Assembly (NCBI RefSeq): GCF_013391415.1
Contig: NZ_JACAXB010000013.1
Coordinates: 62,001 to 126,000 of the forward strand
From: Aquitalea sp. LB_tupeE
GTDB taxonomy: Bacteria > Pseudomonadota > Gammaproteobacteria > Burkholderiales > Chromobacteriaceae
Length of the DNA: 64,000 nt
Direction of reading: 5' to 3'
Part shown: piece after piece, positions 9,670-24,379 of the stretch
Layout: every line of letters starts with the position of its first letter
Position numbering within the stretch: the stretch's first letter is position 1
Made by a program: the position numbers and the translations under genes
Notes under the pieces: model-generated
What the model was told of the DNA's origin: nothing
What the model saw: the letters and a program-made list of their open reading frames with translations, nothing else
Databases searched by the model: none

Positions 9670-9699
9670 AATGTATCACAGGATTTTCAGCAATCGCAA
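9670..9699 (-). promoter_or_regulatory. Candidate promoter abutting the rpsJ terminator
   Basis: TTGCGA (9699-9694) and TACATT (9675-9670) are separated by 18 bases on the minus strand. Each box matches 4 of 6 consensus bases, so the call is weak. A transcript starting about 7 bases downstream would begin inside the first arm of the terminator stem and so would weaken the hairpin. This would let S10-cluster transcripts escape while read-through from rpsJ is stopped. This mechanism is inference. Confidence 0.35.
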
Positions 9700-9732
9700 G
9701 CACTTAGCATGCGACAGGCTGATTTCTTGCAA

Positions 9733-10044
9733 TTACTGCAGCTTGATTTCCACATCCACACCGGCCGGCAGGTCGAGCTTCATCAGAGCATCAACAGTCT
9801 TGTCGGTCGGATCTACGATGTCCATCAGGCGCAGGTGAGTACGGATTTCCAGCTGGTCGCGGGAAGTCTTGTTCACGTGCGGGGAACGCAGAACGTTGAA
9901 ACGCTCGATTTTGGTCGGCAGCGGAACCGGGCCCTTAACAACAGCGCCGGTACGCTTGGCAGTTTCAACGATTTCCTGGGCGGAACGATCGATCAGGTTG
10001 TAATCGAAGGCCTTCAGGCGGATGCGGATTTTCTGGCTTTGCAT
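9733..10044 (-). CDS. rpsJ: 30S ribosomal protein S10
   Basis: S10 is a small-subunit head protein and, as NusE, a partner of NusB and NusG in transcription antitermination and coupling. The 103-residue product begins [20 protein letters not shown] and has the signature [21 protein letters not shown] (around residues 37-57). It follows tuf by 14 bases and is cut off from rplC by a terminator, so it belongs to the str transcription unit rather than leading the S10 unit as in E. coli. Confidence 0.98.
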   Translation of the reverse strand: MQSQKIRIRLKAFDYNLIDRSAQEIVETAKRTGAVVKGPVPLPTKIERFNVLRSPHVNKTSRDQLEIRTHLRLMDIVDPTDKTVDALMKLDLPAGVDVEIKLQ

Positions 10045-10058
10045 ATTATCTGCTCCGA

Positions 10059-11249
10059 TTAGGCGATGATTTTGGCAACAACGCCGGCGCCAACAGTACG
10101 GCCACCTTCACGGATCGCGAAACGCAGACCTTCTTCCATAGCGATCGGTGCGATCAGTTCTACGGTGATTTCCACGTTGTCACCCGGCATTACCATTTCC
10201 ACGCCTTCGGCCAGGCTTACAGCACCGGTCACGTCGGTAGTACGGAAGTAGAACTGCGGACGGTAGTTAGCGAAGAACGGGGTGTGACGACCGCCTTCAT
10301 CCTTGCTCAGCACGTATACCGATGCGCCGAACTTGGTGTGCGGGGTGATGGTACCCGGCTTGGCCAGAACCTGACCACGCTCTACGTCTTCACGCTTGGT
10401 ACCACGCAGCAGTACGCCTACGTTGTCACCAGCCTGACCTTGATCCAGCAGCTTGCGGAACATTTCAACGCCGGTGCAGGTGGTCTTCGCAGTTGCCTTC
10501 AGGCCTACGATTTCCAGTTCTTCACCAACTTTAACGATACCGCGCTCTACACGACCGGTCACTACAGTACCACGACCGGAGATGGAGAATACGTCTTCGA
10601 TCGGCAGCAGGAACGGCTTGTCAACAGCGCGTTCCGGCGTCGGGATGTAGGAGTCCAGAGCAGCTGCCAGACGGAAGATGGAGGGTTCGCCCATTTCGGA
10701 TTGGTCGCCTTCCAGTGCCAGACGAGCAGAACCGATCACTACCGGAGTGTCATCGCCCGGGAAGTCGTAGGAAGACAGCAGATCGCGCACTTCCATTTCA
10801 ACCAGTTCCAGCAGTTCAGCGTCGTCAACCAGGTCAGCCTTGTTCAGGTAAACGATGATGTACGGTACGCCAACCTGACGGGACAGCAGGATGTGTTCGC
10901 GGGTTTGCGGCATCGGGCCGTCAGCAGCGGAGCACACCAGGATAGCGCCGTCCATCTGGGCAGCACCGGTAATCATGTTCTTAACGTAGTCGGCGTGACC
11001 CGGGCAGTCTACGTGAGCGTAGTGACGGGACTCGGTTTCGTATTCTACGTGTGCGGTATTAATGGTAATACCACGTGCCTTTTCTTCCGGCGCGCTGTCG
11101 ATCTGGGAGTAGTCCTTGGCTTCGCCACCGAACTTCTTCGACAGAATGGTGGTGATCGCTGCGGTCAGGGTGGTCTTACCGTGGTCAACGTGACCGATGG
11201 TGCCGACGTTTACGTGCGGTTTGGTCCGTTCAAACTTTTCTTTTGCCAT
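10059..11249 (-). CDS. tuf: Elongation factor Tu (copy 1, str cluster)
   Basis: EF-Tu delivers aminoacyl-tRNA to the ribosome as a GTP complex. The 396-residue product has G1 GHVDHGKTT (about 19-27), G3 DCPGHADY (about 81-88), G4 NKAD (about 136) and domains 2 and 3. It lies 72 bases downstream of fusA and 14 bases upstream of rpsJ. The protein is identical to the second copy at 26653-27843; the DNA differs mainly at the two ends, consistent with gene conversion across the middle. Confidence 0.98.
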   Translation of the reverse strand: MAKEKFERTKPHVNVGTIGHVDHGKTTLTAAITTILSKKFGGEAKDYSQIDSAPEEKARGITINTAHVEYETESRHYAHVDCPGHADYVKNMITGAAQMDGAILVCSAADGPMPQTREHILLSRQVGVPYIIVYLNKADLVDDAELLELVEMEVRDLLSSYDFPGDDTPVVIGSARLALEGDQSEMGEPSIFRLAAALDSYIPTPERAVDKPFLLPIEDVFSISGRGTVVTGRVERGIVKVGEELEIVGLKATAKTTCTGVEMFRKLLDQGQAGDNVGVLLRGTKREDVERGQVLAKPGTITPHTKFGASVYVLSKDEGGRHTPFFANYRPQFYFRTTDVTGAVSLAEGVEMVMPGDNVEITVELIAPIAMEEGLRFAIREGGRTVGAGVVAKIIA

Positions 11250-11321
11250 TTTGCAAAAATCCTTAATTAAAGAACATTAGATCAGAGTTGACCAGCCAGA
11301 GCCGGCCAACTTCAGCGCGCA

Positions 11322-13418
11322 TTACTTCTTGGCGGCCATTACGGCTTCAGCGATATGCTTCGGCGCTTCGGAGTAGTGCTTGAACTCCATGGAGTAGGTA
11401 GCACGACCCTGAGTAGCAGAACGCAGGTCGGTGGAGTAACCGAACATCTCGGCCAGCGGTACTTCGGCCTTGATCTTCTTGCCACCCAGACCATCATCGT
11501 CCATACCTTGCACGATGCCGCGACGACGGTTCAGGTCACCCATCACGTCGCCCATGTACTCTTCCGGCGTCTCAACTTCAACAGCCATCATCGGTTCGAG
11601 GATGCACGGGCCGGCACGGCGCATGGCTTCCTTGAAGGCGATGGAACCGGCCAGTTCGAAGGCGATCTGCGAGGAGTCAACGTCGTGGTAGGAACCGAAG
11701 GTCAGACGTACGGTTACGTCAACCACCGGGAAGCCAGCCAGAATGCCGTTGTTCAGCGAGTTGCGGATACCCTTGTCAACGGAAGGAATGAATTCACGCG
11801 GAATCACACCACCCTTGATCTCGTCGATGAACTTGTAGCCATTACCTTCGCCGGACGGCTCCAGAGTAATCGTACAATCACCGTACTGACCCTTACCGCC
11901 GGACTGCTTGGCGTGCTTACCTTGCACGTCGGTAACAGTCTTGGTAATGGTTTCGCGGTAAGCAACCTGCGGAGCACCCACGTTGGCTTCAACGCCGAAC
12001 TCACGCTTCATGCGGTCAACCAGAATTTCCAGGTGCAGTTCACCCATACCGGAAATGATGGTCTGGCCGGATTCTTCGTCAGTGCGTACACGGAAGGACG
12101 GGTCTTCCTTAGCCAGGCGGTTCAGGGCAACGCCCATCTTTTCCTGGTCGGCCTTGGTCTTCGGCTCAACAGCAACGTGAATAACCGGATCCGGGAATTC
12201 CATGCGTTCCAGCACGATCGGTGCATCAACGGAACACAGGGTTTCACCAGTAGTCACTTCCTTCAGGCCGATAGCAGCAGCGATGTCACCAGCGCGTACT
12301 TCTTCGATTTCCTTACGGTCGTTGGCGTGCATCTGTACGATACGGCCGATACGTTCCTTCTTGCCCTTCACGGAGTTCATTACGGTATCACCGGATTGAA
12401 CCACGCCAGAGTAAACGCGGAAGAAGGTCAGCTGACCTACGTACGGGTCATTCATCAGCTTGAATGCCAACGCGGAGAACGGTTCGTCGTCAGAGGCGTG
12501 ACGTTCGGCTTCAACACCGTCGACTTCACCCTTGATCGCCGGAACTTCAGTCGGCGAGGGCAGCAGTTCGATCACGGCGTCCAGCATGCGCTGTACACCC
12601 TTGTTCTTGAACGCGGAACCACACAGCATCGGCTGGATTTCGCAACGCAGGGTACGTGCACGCAGACCAGCAACGATTTCTTCCTCGGTCAGCGTTTCGC
12701 CGCCCAGGTACTTGTCCATCATTTCGTCGCTGACTTCGGCAGCGGCTTCAACCATCTTCTCGCGCCATTCTTCAGCCACGGAAACCAGGTCAGCCGGGAT
12801 TTCGCCGTATTCGAACTTCATGCCCTGGGAAGCTTCATCCCAGATGATGGCCTTCATCTTCAGCAGGTCAACCACGCCTTCGAAGCCATCTTCAGCACCG
12901 ATCGGTACAACGATAGGTACCGGATTGCCACGCAGACGGGTTTTCACCTGCTCTACGGCACGGAAGAAGTTGGCACCCTGACGGTCCATCTTGTTCACGA
13001 AGGCAATACGCGGAACCTTGTACTTGTTGGCCTGACGCCATACGGTTTCGGACTGCGGCTGAACACCACCCACAGCGCAGTAAACCATTACGGCACCGTC
13101 CAGTACACGCATGGAACGCTCTACCTCAATGGTAAAGTCCACGTGGCCCGGGGTATCGATGATGTTGAAACGATGTTCCGGGAACTGCATGCCCATACCT
13201 TTCCAGAAGGTAGTGGTAGCAGCGGAGGTGATGGTAATACCACGCTCCTGTTCCTGTTCCATCCAGTCCATGGTGGCGGCGCCATCATGCACTTCACCGA
13301 TCTTGTGGTTAACACCGGTGTAAAACAGAATACGCTCGGTAGTAGTTGTCTTACCGGCGTCAATGTGAGCGGAAATACCGATATTACGGTAGCGCTCGAT
13401 GGGGGTCTTTCTAGCCAC
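11322..13418 (-). CDS. fusA: Elongation factor G
   Basis: EF-G catalyses GTP-driven translocation of tRNA and mRNA and, with RRF, ribosome recycling. The 698-residue product is normal in length. It begins [20 protein letters not shown] and carries G1 AHIDAGKTT (about 17-25), switch [10 protein letters not shown] (about 88-95), G4 NKMD (about 142) and domains II to V. It lies 27 bases after rpsG. No fusidic-acid-type change can be judged by eye. Confidence 0.98.
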   Translation of the reverse strand: MARKTPIERYRNIGISAHIDAGKTTTTERILFYTGVNHKIGEVHDGAATMDWMEQEQERGITITSAATTTFWKGMGMQFPEHRFNIIDTPGHVDFTIEVERSMRVLDGAVMVYCAVGGVQPQSETVWRQANKYKVPRIAFVNKMDRQGANFFRAVEQVKTRLRGNPVPIVVPIGAEDGFEGVVDLLKMKAIIWDEASQGMKFEYGEIPADLVSVAEEWREKMVEAAAEVSDEMMDKYLGGETLTEEEIVAGLRARTLRCEIQPMLCGSAFKNKGVQRMLDAVIELLPSPTEVPAIKGEVDGVEAERHASDDEPFSALAFKLMNDPYVGQLTFFRVYSGVVQSGDTVMNSVKGKKERIGRIVQMHANDRKEIEEVRAGDIAAAIGLKEVTTGETLCSVDAPIVLERMEFPDPVIHVAVEPKTKADQEKMGVALNRLAKEDPSFRVRTDEESGQTIISGMGELHLEILVDRMKREFGVEANVGAPQVAYRETITKTVTDVQGKHAKQSGGKGQYGDCTITLEPSGEGNGYKFIDEIKGGVIPREFIPSVDKGIRNSLNNGILAGFPVVDVTVRLTFGSYHDVDSSQIAFELAGSIAFKEAMRRAGPCILEPMMAVEVETPEEYMGDVMGDLNRRRGIVQGMDDDGLGGKKIKAEVPLAEMFGYSTDLRSATQGRATYSMEFKHYSEAPKHIAEAVMAAKK

Positions 13419-13445
13419 GATCTACACCTTATTGTGTGGTTGAGC

Positions 13446-13916
13446 TTAGAAGCGGAAGTGAGAGAAGGCCTTGTTGGCTTCTGCCATACGATGCACTTCG
13501 TCACGCTTCTTCATGGCGCCGCCACGACCTTCGGCAGCGTCGATCAGCTCACCGGCAAGGCGCAGGTCCATGGACTTTTCGCCACGCTTACGCGCAGCAT
13601 CACGCAGCCAGCGCATGGCCAGAGCCATACGACGGGACGGACGAACTTCAACAGGAACTTGATAGTTTGCACCACCTACACGGCGGCTTTTTACTTCAAC
13701 AATCGGCTTGGCATTGGACAGTGCTGCGTTGAACACTTCCAGTGCGCTCTTGCCGGTTTTCTTTTCGATCTGTTCCAGTGCGCCGTAGATGATGCGTTCT
13801 GCAACGGCTTTCTTGCCGTCGATCATCACGACGTTCATGAACTTAGACAGATCTTGGGAACCGAACTTCGGATCCGGCAGAATCTCGCGCTTGGGGACTT
13901 CTCTGCGTCTTGGCAT
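13446..13916 (-). CDS. rpsG: 30S ribosomal protein S7
   Basis: S7 nucleates assembly of the small-subunit head and, in E. coli, represses str operon translation. The 156-residue product begins [19 protein letters not shown] and has the conserved helical body with [17 protein letters not shown] (about residues 77-93). It is 99 bases downstream of rpsL; in E. coli this intercistronic region is the S7 target, but I did not see enough to claim a homologous structure here. Confidence 0.98.
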   Translation of the reverse strand: MPRRREVPKREILPDPKFGSQDLSKFMNVVMIDGKKAVAERIIYGALEQIEKKTGKSALEVFNAALSNAKPIVEVKSRRVGGANYQVPVEVRPSRRMALAMRWLRDAARKRGEKSMDLRLAGELIDAAEGRGGAMKKRDEVHRMAEANKAFSHFRF

Positions 13917-14015
13917 GTTACTTCCTTCATTATTCAGTTGAGCTTGTGCTCATGACCACCCATGTAAAAGCAGCCACTTACTCGACGACCTCAGGCCGCC
14001 GCCAGTACATCCCAA

Positions 14016-14387
14016 TTATTTAGGACGCTTAGCACCGTATTTGGAACGGGACTGTTTACGGTCCTTAACACCTGCGGTGTCCAGGGAGCCGCGTACGGTG
14101 TGGTAACGCACACCCGGCAAGTCTTTTACACGACCGCCACGGATCAGCACTACGGAGTGTTCCTGCAGGTTGTGGCCTTCACCACCGATGTAGGAAATCA
14201 CTTCGAAGCCGTTGGTCAGACGAACCTTGCATACTTTACGCAGCGCGGAGTTCGGCTTTTTCGGGGTGGTAGTGTAAACACGGGTGCACACGCCACGCTT
14301 CTGCGGGCAGGCTTCCAGCGCAGGCACCTTGCTGTTCACGGTCAGGACCGCACGGCCCTTGCGAACGAGTTGGTTAATGGTTGGCAT
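14016..14387 (-). CDS. rpsL: 30S ribosomal protein S12
   Basis: S12 lies at the decoding centre and controls fidelity. The 123-residue product contains [18 protein letters not shown] (about residues 38-56) and [13 protein letters not shown] (about residues 83-95). The lysines corresponding to K43 and K88, the usual sites of streptomycin-resistance changes, are wild type. It is the first gene of the str unit, with a clear promoter about 60-90 bases upstream. Confidence 0.98.
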   Translation of the reverse strand: MPTINQLVRKGRAVLTVNSKVPALEACPQKRGVCTRVYTTTPKKPNSALRKVCKVRLTNGFEVISYIGGEGHNLQEHSVVLIRGGRVKDLPGVRYHTVRGSLDTAGVKDRKQSRSKYGAKRPK

Positions 14388-14445
14388 TACTATCAGTTCC
14401 TAGTTGATTCATTCTGCAGACAACACGCCTCCAGAAGGACGGAGG

Positions 14446-14475
14446 ATTATATTTTAGTCAAATACTTACCGTCAA
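14446..14475 (-). promoter_or_regulatory. Sigma-70 promoter of the str cluster (rpsL)
   Basis: On the minus strand TTGACG (14475-14470) and a perfect TATAAT (14451-14446) are 18 bases apart. The element lies directly after the rpoC terminator and about 60 bases before the rpsL start. A small inverted repeat (CCTCC/GGAGG, 14428-14445) follows the -10 box at the start of the transcript. Confidence 0.88.
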
Positions 14476-14478
14476 TTG

Positions 14479-14526
14479 AAAAACGCCGCACTACCAGCAA
14501 CTGCAGCTGGTAGCGCGGCGTTTTTT
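14479..14526 (-). terminator. Intrinsic terminator of rpoBC
   Basis: A long stem (CGCCGC-A-CTACCAGC with GCTGGTAG-C-GCGGCG, one mismatch, 7-base loop) is flanked by an A-run on one side and a T-run on the other. It can terminate in both directions. It starts 25 bases after the rpoC stop, between rpoC and the rpsL promoter, and separates the rpoBC and str transcripts. Confidence 0.92.
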
Positions 14527-14550
14527 CAACAGACAGCCAGTTTGTACTGC

Positions 14551-17500
14551 TTAGCTGTTGTTTTCCACTTCATCCACGTGTTGCTCATCCAGCAACTGGG
14601 ACTGGGAAATATCCAGTCCTTGCCCCTGGCGGCGACGGGTACGGTGATAGGCCAGACCGGTACCGGCCGGAATCAGACGACCCACAATCACGTTTTCCTT
14701 CAGACCGCGCAGATCATCCTTCTTGCCCATGATGGCCGCTTCGGTCAGCACGCGGGTGGTTTCCTGGAAGGAAGCCGCCGAGATGAAGGAGTCGGTGGAC
14801 AGGGAAGCCTTGGTAATACCCAGCAGGATGTTTTCGTACTGGGCAGGTTCCTTGCCTTCGGCCAGCATCTGGTCGTTCATTTCCAGCACGTCCGCACGTT
14901 CAACCTGTTCACCCTGGATGAACTCGGTGTCACCACTGTCGGAGATGATGACACGACGCAGCATCTGGCGAATGATCACTTCGATGTGCTTGTCGTTAAT
15001 CTTCACACCTTGCAGACGGTACACTTCCTGAACTTCCTGGACGATGTAACGTGCCAGCGCTTCGATACCTTGCAGACGCAGAATGTCGTGCGGGTCAACC
15101 GGACCGTCGACGATCAGTTCACCACGGTTGACGACCTGACCATCGTGCACCAGAACGTGCTTGTCTTTCGGGATCAGGTTTTCGTAACCGTTACCTTCCA
15201 GATCGGTGATGATCAGACGCTGCTTGCCCTTGGTGTCCTTACCGAAGGAAACAGTACCGGTCACCTCGGCCAGCATACCGGCGTCCTTCGGCGAACGGGC
15301 TTCGAACAGTTCGGCCACACGCGGCAGACCACCGGTAATGTCACGGGTCTTGGAGGATTCCTGCGGGATGCGGGCCAGCACTTCGCCCTTGCCCACTTCC
15401 TGACCGTCACGCACGGTAATGATGGCGCCTACCTGGAAGGTGATGGATACCGAAGCATCCGAACCTGCCAGCTTCACTTCCAGACCGTTTTCGTCCAGCA
15501 GCTTCACCAGCGGACGCAGCATCTTGGACTGCGAACCGGCACGACGCTTCGGATCGATAACCACCAGGGTGGACAGACCGGTCACTTCGTCGGTCTGCTT
15601 GGCAACGGTGTTGCCCTCTTCCACGTTTTCGAATTTCACGCGGCCAGCGTACTCGGTGATGATCGGACGGGTGTGCGGGTCCCAGGTCGCCAGGACTGCA
15701 CCAGCCTTGATCACCAGACCGTCGGTCACCATCAGGGTGGCGCCATACGGTACTTTGTGGCGTTCGCGCTCACGGCCCATATCGTCATGGATCACCACTT
15801 CACCGGAACGGGTGATGACAATCAGCTCTCCCTTGGTGTTGGCAACATAACGCATCTGGCTGGAGAAGCGTACGGTACCGTTCGACTTACCTTCAACCTG
15901 GCTGGCTGCGGCATTTCGGGACGCGGCACCACCAATGTGGAAGGTACGCATGGTCAGCTGGGTACCCGGCTCACCAATCGACTGCGCAGCAATCACACCG
16001 ACTGCTTCACCGGCGTTCACGCGCTTGCCGCGTGCCAGGTCACGACCGTAGCACTTGGCGCACAGACCATAACGGGTGTCGCAAGTAATGGCAGTGCGGA
16101 CCTTGACTTCGTCGATACCCAGGCTGTCGATGACGTCAACCATGTGTTCGTCCAGCAGGGTGCCGGCTTCCAGAACGGTTTCGCCAGTCGACGGATCAAC
16201 CACGTCAACAGCGGTAACACGACCCAGAATACGATCACGCAGTGCTTCAATAACGTCGCCACCTTGCAGAACCGCCTTCATGGTGAAGCCATTGCTGGTG
16301 CCGCAATCATCTTCGATCACCACCAGATCCTGCGTCACGTCTACCAGACGACGAGTCAGGTAACCGGAGTTAGCGGTCTTCAAGGCCGTATCCGCCAGAC
16401 CCTTACGGGCACCGTGAGTGGAGATGAAGTACTGCAGAACCGTCAGACCTTCACGGAAGTTGGCGGTAATCGGCGTTTCGATAATGGAGCCGTCCGGCTT
16501 GGCCATCAGACCCCGCATACCGGCCAGCTGCTTGATCTGTGCTGCGGAACCCCGCGCACCAGAGTCGGCCATCATATAAATGGAGTTGAAGGATTCCTGA
16601 TCGACTTCCTTGCCTTCGCGGTCCAGCACCTTCTGCTTGGACAGCTCGTCCATCATGGCCTTGGCGATCTTGTCGCCAGTACGGCCCCAGATGTCCACTA
16701 CCTTGTTGTAGCGTTCGCCCTGGGTAACCAGACCTTGACGGTACTGTTCTTCGATTTCCTTGACTTCCTTCTGGGCTTCACCCAGCAGCTCGACCTTCTT
16801 GCCCGGGATTTGCATGTCGTCCACGCAAATGGAGATACCGCCACGGGTGGAGTAGGCAAAACCGGTGTACATCAACTGGTCGGCGAAGATCACGGTATCG
16901 CGGATGCCGCAACGGCGGAACGATACGTTGATCAGCTTGGAGATTTCCTTCTTCTTCAGCGCCTTGTTGATGTGCTCGAACGGCAGGCCCTTCGGCAGGA
17001 TATCCGACAGGATTGCACGACCAACGGTGGTCTCGTAACGCTTGATCACCGGCTGGAATTCGCCCTGCTCATCCTTTTCCCATTCTTTCAGACGAACGGT
17101 AATGCGGGTAGCCAGTTCAACCTGACGGGTTTCGTAAGCGCGATGCACTTCCTTGGTGTCGGCAAATACCATGCCTTCACCCTTGCCGTTTACCTTGTCG
17201 CGGGTCATGTAGTACAGACCCAGCACGATATCCTGGGACGGTACGATGATCGGGTCGCCGTTGGCCGGGGACAGCACGTTGTTGGTGGCCAGCATCAGGG
17301 TACGGGCTTCCATCTGCGCTTCCAGCGACAGCGGCACGTGAACGGCCATCTGGTCACCGTCAAAGTCGGCGTTGAATGCCGCGCAGACCAGCGGATGCAG
17401 CTGGATGGCCTTGCCTTCGATCAGTACCGGCTCGAACGCCTGGATACCCAGACGGTGCAGGGTCGGCGCACGGTTCAAGAGGACCGGATGTTCGCGGATC

Positions 17501-18744
17501 ACGTCTTCCAGGATGTCCCATACTTCCGGCACTTCCTGCTCGACCAGCTTCTTGGCTGCCTTGATGGTGGAAGCCAGGCCCATGACTTCCAGCTTATGGA
17601 AGATGAAAGGCTTGAACAGTTCCAGCGCCATTTTCTTCGGCAGACCGCACTGATGCAGACGCAGGGTCGGACCTACGGTAATCACGGAACGGCCGGAGTA
17701 GTCGACACGCTTACCCAGCAAGTTCTGACGGAAGCGACCGCCCTTACCCTTGATCATGTCGGCCAGCGACTTCAGCGGACGCTTGTTGGCGCCAGTCATG
17801 GCCTTGCCGCGACGACCGTTGTCCAGCAGCGAGTCAACCGATTCTTGCAGCATGCGCTTTTCGTTGCGCACGATGATGTCCGGGGCGCGCAGTTCCAGCA
17901 GGCGCTTCAGACGGTTGTTACGGTTGATGACGCGGCGATACAGGTCGTTCAGGTCGGAAGTGGCAAAACGGCCACCATCCAGCGGTACCAGCGGACGCAG
18001 TTCCGGCGGCAGTACCGGCAGCACTTCCAGAATCATCCATTCCGGCTTCATGCCGGAGCGCTGGAAGGCTTCCAGCACTTTCAGACGCTTGGCGATCTTC
18101 TTGATCTTGGTGTCGGAATTGGTGGCTTCCAGTTCGCGACGCAGGGTCTCGATCTCGGTATCCAGATTCAGACGCTTCAACAGTTCGCGTACGGCTTCGG
18201 CACCCATCATGGCGACGAATTCTTCGCCGTACTGGTCTTCCTTGTCCAGGAAGTCTTCTTCGGTGAGCAGCTGACGGTATTGCAGCGGCGTCATGCCCGG
18301 ATCGGTCACGACGAATGCTTCGAAGTACAGTACGCGTTCGATGTCGCGCAGGGTCATGTCGAGCACCATGCCCAGACGAGACGGCAGGCTCTTCAGGAAC
18401 CAGATGTGCGCAGTCGGGCTGGCCAGTTCGATGTGGCCCATGCGTTCGCGACGCACTTTGGACAGGGTGACTTCAACGCCACACTTCTCGCAGATGACGC
18501 CACGATGCTTCAGGCGCTTGTATTTGCCGCACAGGCATTCGTAGTCTTTTACCGGCCCGAAGATACGGGCGCAGAACAGGCCGTCACGTTCCGGCTTGAA
18601 GGTACGATAGTTGATGGTTTCCGGCTTTTTGACTTCACCATAAGACCAGGAACGGATCTTGTCGGGCGAAGCGATGCCGATTTTAATCGCATCAAACTCT
18701 TCTTCTTGCGTTACTTGCTTAAAGAGGTCGAGCAGAGCTTTCAT
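14551..18744 (-). CDS. rpoC: RNA polymerase subunit beta-prime
   Basis: Beta-prime carries the catalytic Mg and the clamp of RNA polymerase. The 1397-residue product begins [20 protein letters not shown]. It has the N-terminal zinc ribbon ([19 protein letters not shown], about residues 70-88), the catalytic [10 protein letters not shown] (about 457-466, metal-binding aspartates intact), the second zinc site ([15 protein letters not shown], about 888-902) and the C-terminal region ending in a polar tail. Length matches betaproteobacterial RpoC. It lies 56 bases after rpoB. Confidence 0.99.
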   Translation of the reverse strand: MKALLDLFKQVTQEEEFDAIKIGIASPDKIRSWSYGEVKKPETINYRTFKPERDGLFCARIFGPVKDYECLCGKYKRLKHRGVICEKCGVEVTLSKVRRERMGHIELASPTAHIWFLKSLPSRLGMVLDMTLRDIERVLYFEAFVVTDPGMTPLQYRQLLTEEDFLDKEDQYGEEFVAMMGAEAVRELLKRLNLDTEIETLRRELEATNSDTKIKKIAKRLKVLEAFQRSGMKPEWMILEVLPVLPPELRPLVPLDGGRFATSDLNDLYRRVINRNNRLKRLLELRAPDIIVRNEKRMLQESVDSLLDNGRRGKAMTGANKRPLKSLADMIKGKGGRFRQNLLGKRVDYSGRSVITVGPTLRLHQCGLPKKMALELFKPFIFHKLEVMGLASTIKAAKKLVEQEVPEVWDILEDVIREHPVLLNRAPTLHRLGIQAFEPVLIEGKAIQLHPLVCAAFNADFDGDQMAVHVPLSLEAQMEARTLMLATNNVLSPANGDPIIVPSQDIVLGLYYMTRDKVNGKGEGMVFADTKEVHRAYETRQVELATRITVRLKEWEKDEQGEFQPVIKRYETTVGRAILSDILPKGLPFEHINKALKKKEISKLINVSFRRCGIRDTVIFADQLMYTGFAYSTRGGISICVDDMQIPGKKVELLGEAQKEVKEIEEQYRQGLVTQGERYNKVVDIWGRTGDKIAKAMMDELSKQKVLDREGKEVDQESFNSIYMMADSGARGSAAQIKQLAGMRGLMAKPDGSIIETPITANFREGLTVLQYFISTHGARKGLADTALKTANSGYLTRRLVDVTQDLVVIEDDCGTSNGFTMKAVLQGGDVIEALRDRILGRVTAVDVVDPSTGETVLEAGTLLDEHMVDVIDSLGIDEVKVRTAITCDTRYGLCAKCYGRDLARGKRVNAGEAVGVIAAQSIGEPGTQLTMRTFHIGGAASRNAAASQVEGKSNGTVRFSSQMRYVANTKGELIVITRSGEVVIHDDMGRERERHKVPYGATLMVTDGLVIKAGAVLATWDPHTRPIITEYAGRVKFENVEEGNTVAKQTDEVTGLSTLVVIDPKRRAGSQSKMLRPLVKLLDENGLEVKLAGSDASVSITFQVGAIITVRDGQEVGKGEVLARIPQESSKTRDITGGLPRVAELFEARSPKDAGMLAEVTGTVSFGKDTKGKQRLIITDLEGNGYENLIPKDKHVLVHDGQVVNRGELIVDGPVDPHDILRLQGIEALARYIVQEVQEVYRLQGVKINDKHIEVIIRQMLRRVIISDSGDTEFIQGEQVERADVLEMNDQMLAEGKEPAQYENILLGITKASLSTDSFISAASFQETTRVLTEAAIMGKKDDLRGLKENVIVGRLIPAGTGLAYHRTRRRQGQGLDISQSQLLDEQHVDEVENNS

Positions 18745-18767
18745 TGCGTCTCCAGTCAGGGGACAGG

Positions 18768-18790
18768 AGGCGCGGCATGATGCCGCGCCT
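18768..18790 (-). other. GC-rich hairpin between rpoB and rpoC
   Basis: AGGCGCGGCA and TGCCGCGCCT form a perfect 10-bp stem with a 3-base loop, 11 bases after the rpoB stop and 24 bases before the rpoC start. There is no U-run, so it is not a normal terminator. It may be an RNA-processing or stabilising structure between the two cistrons; the role is unknown. Confidence 0.6.
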
Positions 18791-18800
18791 TCTCACCCAA

Positions 18801-22976
<4,176 letters not shown>

Positions 22977-23083
22977 AGAGTCTCCATCGAGGTGGTAGTG
23001 GCGCAAGAAACCAAAAGTCAGCAGCCACGCCGGGTAATTGCTGGCTTTTACTATCTTTGTTTCGGCCAATTACAAGCGCAATA

Positions 23084-23109
23084 AGGCTGGCGGATTTCTC
23101 CGCCAGCCT
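23084..23109 (-). other. rplL-rpoB intercistronic hairpin with GAAA loop
   Basis: A perfect 11-bp stem (AGGCTGGCGGA / TCCGCCAGCCT) closes on a GAAA tetraloop on the minus strand. It lies 22 bases after the rplL stop. No U-run follows. In E. coli this intercistronic region holds the attenuator and RNase III site that set the ratio of L7/L12 to RNA polymerase; I infer a similar role here, since all polymerase transcripts must cross it. Confidence 0.65.
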
Positions 23110-23131
23110 CACCTTCTTTTTTCAAAGAAGA

Positions 23132-23503
23132 TTATTTGATTTCAGCCTTGGCACCGGCTTCGGTCAGTTGCTTCAGAACTTCTTCGGCTTCAGCCTTGGC
23201 TACGCCTTCTTTCACGGTCTTCGGAGCGCCGTCAACCATGTCCTTGGCTTCCTTCAGGCCCAGGCCGGTGATAGCACGAACAACCTTGATCACGTTAACC
23301 TTGTTGTCGCCAGCAGCGGTCAGAACAACGTCGAACTCGGTCTTTTCTTCAGCAGCAGCAGCGCCACCAGCAGCCGGGCCGGCAACGGCAACGGCAGCAG
23401 CGGAAACGCCGAACTTCTCTTCGAACGCCTTAACCAGGTCGTTCAGTTCCATAACGGTCAGGCCAGCAACGGCTTCGAGGATGTCTTCTTTGGTGATTGC
23501 CAT
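23132..23503 (-). CDS. rplL: 50S ribosomal protein L7/L12
   Basis: L7/L12 forms the flexible stalk that recruits translation GTPases; several copies bind L10. The 123-residue product has the N-terminal dimerisation helix ([20 protein letters not shown]), the alanine-rich hinge (about residues 36-52) and the C-terminal factor-binding domain with [20 protein letters not shown]. It lies 36 bases downstream of rplJ. Its abundance relative to polymerase is probably set by the hairpin that follows. Confidence 0.98.
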   Translation of the reverse strand: MAITKEDILEAVAGLTVMELNDLVKAFEEKFGVSAAAVAVAGPAAGGAAAAEEKTEFDVVLTAAGDNKVNVIKVVRAITGLGLKEAKDMVDGAPKTVKEGVAKAEAEEVLKQLTEAGAKAEIK

Positions 23504-23539
23504 GTAAAAATCTCCTGAATTCTATAAGAATCAAATAAG

Positions 23540-24034
23540 TTAAGCGGCTTCGGCTTGCTTCTCTGCCAATGCAGCCAGGGCGCGGGCGAAGCCAGCAACC
23601 GGAGCTTGCATAACGTAGAGGAGCTTGGACAGCAGTTCTTCGCGGCTCGGGATGGACGCCAGCTCAGCAACCTGAGCAGCATTCAGTACCGCGCCATTGT
23701 AGGAACCTGCCTTGACGATGATCTTGTCGTCAGCCTTGGCAAATTGATGCAGCACCTTGGCAGCAGCAACCGGATCGGCAGAGATACCGTAAACGAGCGG
23801 GCCAACCATTTGTTCGGCCAGCGCTTCGAATTGGGTACCAGCAACCGCACGGCGAACCAGCGTGTTCTTCAGAACGCGCAGGTAAACGCCTTGCTCACGC
23901 GCCTGAGCGCGCAGCTTGGTCATGCTGCTTACCTCGATGCCCCGATATTCGGCGATGACGAGGGTCTGCGCAGCGGCCAGCTCGGCAGCTACAGCAGCAA
24001 CGACTGCCTTTTTATCTTCGATATTGAGACTCAA
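23540..24034 (-). CDS. rplJ: 50S ribosomal protein L10 (TTG start)
   Basis: L10 anchors the L7/L12 stalk and in many bacteria represses its own translation by binding an upstream leader RNA. The 164-residue product reads [20 protein letters not shown] with a TTG initiator, preceded by AGGAGATAGACC; no better ATG exists at the conserved N-terminus. The C-terminal helix that binds L12 is present. Unusually, a tRNA-Thr gene lies between this gene and the L10-leader-like RNA. Confidence 0.95.
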   Translation of the reverse strand: MSLNIEDKKAVVAAVAAELAAAQTLVIAEYRGIEVSSMTKLRAQAREQGVYLRVLKNTLVRRAVAGTQFEALAEQMVGPLVYGISADPVAAAKVLHQFAKADDKIIVKAGSYNGAVLNAAQVAELASIPSREELLSKLLYVMQAPVAGFARALAALAEKQAEAA

Positions 24035-24126
24035 GGTCTATCTCCTAGACTGAAATGAAGCAGAATGATTTCTGCTCCGCTTTGCAGCGGCGACCTGTAT
24101 CAGGAGACAACATAGAGAAGGGAAAC

Positions 24127-24201
<75 letters not shown>

Positions 24202-24229
24202 CCTGAACTCTTCAGAAGCCTACTTTCGG

Positions 24230-24300
24230 GTACACCATCTGCGCAGGATGCAGGCCACCGGGAGGCAACTTGCGATTAAGCCTTGCGGCTCCTACGGTCT
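24230..24300 (-). ncRNA. L10-leader-like RNA (autoregulatory leader of rplJL)
   Basis: On the minus strand the paired segments ACCGTAGG (24298-24291) and CCTGCGCAGATGGT (24247-24234) enclose small stem-loops, including AGCC-GCAA-GGCT. This closely resembles, from memory, the conserved L10 binding site of proteobacterial rplJ leaders (a kink-turn-like base with a multi-branched top). Position between rplA and rplJ also fits. A covariance search with the Rfam L10_leader model is needed to confirm. Confidence 0.7.
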
Positions 24301-24308
24301 TTGACAAT

Positions 24309-24364
24309 CTGGCAGGTAAGCCTGCCAGCCCAAAGCCAGTGGCAAGGTGGCGAACCACCCTGCC
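24309..24364 (-). other. Two tandem hairpins after rplA
   Basis: On the minus strand, 16 bases after the rplA stop, a 10-bp stem (GGCAGGGTGG / CCACCTTGCC, one G-U pair) closes on a TTCG tetraloop (24341-24364). A perfect 8-bp stem (CTGGCAGG / CCTGCCAG, loop CTTA, 24309-24328) follows. Neither has a U-run. They lie just upstream of the L10-leader core and may be part of it, a processing site, or a stabilising 3' end for rplKA. Confidence 0.55.
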
Positions 24365-24379
24365 GAACTCACATCAAAC

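Noticed and set aside
14476-18780. Long open reading frame of about 1434 codons on the plus strand opposite rpoC
   Set aside because: It is antisense to a fully conserved rpoC, has a histidine/glutamine-rich translation without any family motif, and results from GC-rich codon use leaving few stops. The same reasoning removes the long plus-strand frames opposite rpoB, fusA, tuf and the ribosomal genes.
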